DNA of 5,988 bases from CAG-632 sp963626805 (lineage in GTDB: Bacteria > Bacillota > Clostridia > Lachnospirales > Lachnospiraceae): contig CAVFXS010000031.1 of assembly GCA_963626805.1 (NCBI GenBank), forward strand, positions 1 through 5,988. The letters are read 5' to 3'. The notes under the pieces were generated by a model. It worked only from the letters and a program-made list of their open reading frames with translations, was not told the DNA's origin and did no database searches. Shown in pieces: positions 5,322-5,988 of this stretch. The position numbers and the translations under genes are program-made. Each line of letters opens with the position of its first letter. The first letter of the stretch is position 1.

Positions 5322-5988
5322 ATGACAGGTATTATTGAAGTTTACGGAGGCATGCTGCTGCGAGCCCTTGGACAGACCCTGCTGCTGACCTTGCTGTCCC
5401 TGTTATTTGCCATGATCATCGGTATGATTTTCGGATTGATGAACGTGGGACATAACCGGGTATTTAATCTCATCGGAACCATTTATGTGGATGCAGTCCG
5501 CGGTGTGCCGCTGATTGTACTTGCATATTTCATTTATTTTGGTGTGCCGGCCGGCATGCAGGGACTGGGATTTTCCAGTTTCCGTCTGAATGCATTACAG
5601 GCAGGTACGGCAGCACTTTCCATGAACTGTGGTGCATATATGGCAGAGATTATCCGTGCCGGTATTGAGAGTGTGGATAGAGGACAGATGGAGGCTTCCC
5701 GAAGCCTTGGACTTTCCTACAGCGCATCCATGGCACTGGTTGTTGTTCCCCAGGCAGTACGGACCATGATCCCGTCCATCATCAACCAGTTCATCATTAC
5801 CCTGAAGGATACTTCTATCCTGTCTATCATTGGTTTCCCGGAACTTACGAATGTAGGTAAGACCATCGTGGGAAATACCCTGAAGAGTCTCCAGACCTGG
5901 GCAATTGTCGGTATTATGTACATGGTTGTCATTGTTACCCTGAGTAAGATTGCCAAGAGAATTGAGAGGAGGGTAAACCGTGGAAGAT
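5322..5988 (+). CDS. Amino acid ABC transporter permease, 3' end cut by window
   Basis: This is the membrane-spanning subunit of the polar amino acid importer (His/Glu/Gln/Arg family, binding-protein-dependent transport type). ATG 5322 follows AAGGAG (5306-5311) at 10-nt spacing. The frame is open for 222 codons with no stop before the window edge. Hydrophobic segments lie at about residues 13-40, 50-75, 91-106, 155-175 and 192-210, as usual for five-helix members. The cytoplasmic EAA loop that docks the ATPase is clear: EASRSLG (124-130), nine residues, then VVVP (140-143). The basic tail RIERRVNRGR and the overlapping start of the next gene suggest the true stop is only a few codons outside the window, so almost the whole protein is present. 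It is the second gene of the operon after the binding protein. Confidence 0.93.
   Translation, partial: MTGIIEVYGGMLLRALGQTLLLTLLSLLFAMIIGMIFGLMNVGHNRVFNLIGTIYVDAVRGVPLIVLAYFIYFGVPAGMQGLGFSSFRLNALQAGTAALSMNCGAYMAEIIRAGIESVDRGQMEASRSLGLSYSASMALVVVPQAVRTMIPSIINQFIITLKDTSILSIIGFPELTNVGKTIVGNTLKSLQTWAIVGIMYMVVIVTLSKIAKRIERRVNRGR
5980..5988 (+). CDS. Start of the next operon gene, expected ABC ATPase (partial)
   Basis: GTG at 5980 follows AGGAGGG (5967-5973) at a 6-nt spacing, the strongest ribosome binding site in this operon, and begins GTG GAA GAT (Met-Glu-Asp). It lies within the permease frame, so the two genes overlap. The ATPase subunit commonly follows the permease in such operons. With only three codons visible, the product is inferred from position alone. 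Confidence 0.5.

Noticed and set aside
5717..5956. 79-aa minus-strand ORF near the right edge
   Set aside because: Antisense shadow of the permease gene, whose EAA loop and membrane segments are clear.
1..5988. CRISPR array, tRNA, rRNA or insertion sequence
   Set aside because: No regularly spaced repeats, cloverleaf-like segment, rRNA signature or transposase was seen on either strand.

Overview
The window looks like a piece of a low-to-mid GC Firmicutes chromosome, most likely a gut Clostridia of the Lachnospiraceae type. This is inferred from strong AGGAGG-type ribosome binding sites, consensus sigma-A promoters, the protein families present and a short Ser/acidic lipoprotein linker; no rRNA or marker gene is present to prove it. 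It has two parts: the end of an integrated mobile element (about 1-2010) and ordinary chromosomal genes (about 2040-5988).

Mobile-element end. A small uncharacterised ORF (171-350, 59 aa) precedes a large serine recombinase (444-1982, 512 aa) with all expected domains: catalytic Ser11, recombinase domain, four-Cys zinc ribbon and an antiparallel coiled coil. Between them lie a perfect 19-bp palindrome (363-381) and a strong promoter (TTGACG/TATAAT, 393-422). That promoter would give a leader of only about 15 nt and it fixes the recombinase start at 444, not 408. Directly after the recombinase stop is a nested, nearly concentric inverted repeat (1983-2037), which is the best candidate for the element/chromosome attachment junction. 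The element's other end is outside the window.

Chromosomal operon 1. An extended -10 promoter (2098-2125) followed by a 17-nt hairpin/dyad in the leader drives a COG2509-type FAD-dependent dehydrogenase (2188-3591) with a Cys-rich insert. Two bases after its stop, a cytidylate-kinase-like protein begins (3594-4184). The two are probably translationally coupled, but neither has a clear physiological role.

Chromosomal operon 2. A near-perfect sigma-A promoter (4200-4228) drives a polar amino acid ABC importer: a lipoprotein substrate-binding protein (4322-5164), an inner-membrane permease (5322 to the window edge) and the first codons of the next gene, expected to be the ATPase (GTG at 5980). 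The roughly 87-nt leader holds a perfect 12-bp palindrome and three complementary segments that can form two mutually exclusive hairpins. Two strong hairpins separate the binding-protein gene from the permease gene, a layout that fits differential expression of the two.

Nothing here amounts to a clearly new biological system. The points most worth following are the putative att junction, the small ORF beside the integrase, and the leader of the transporter operon.
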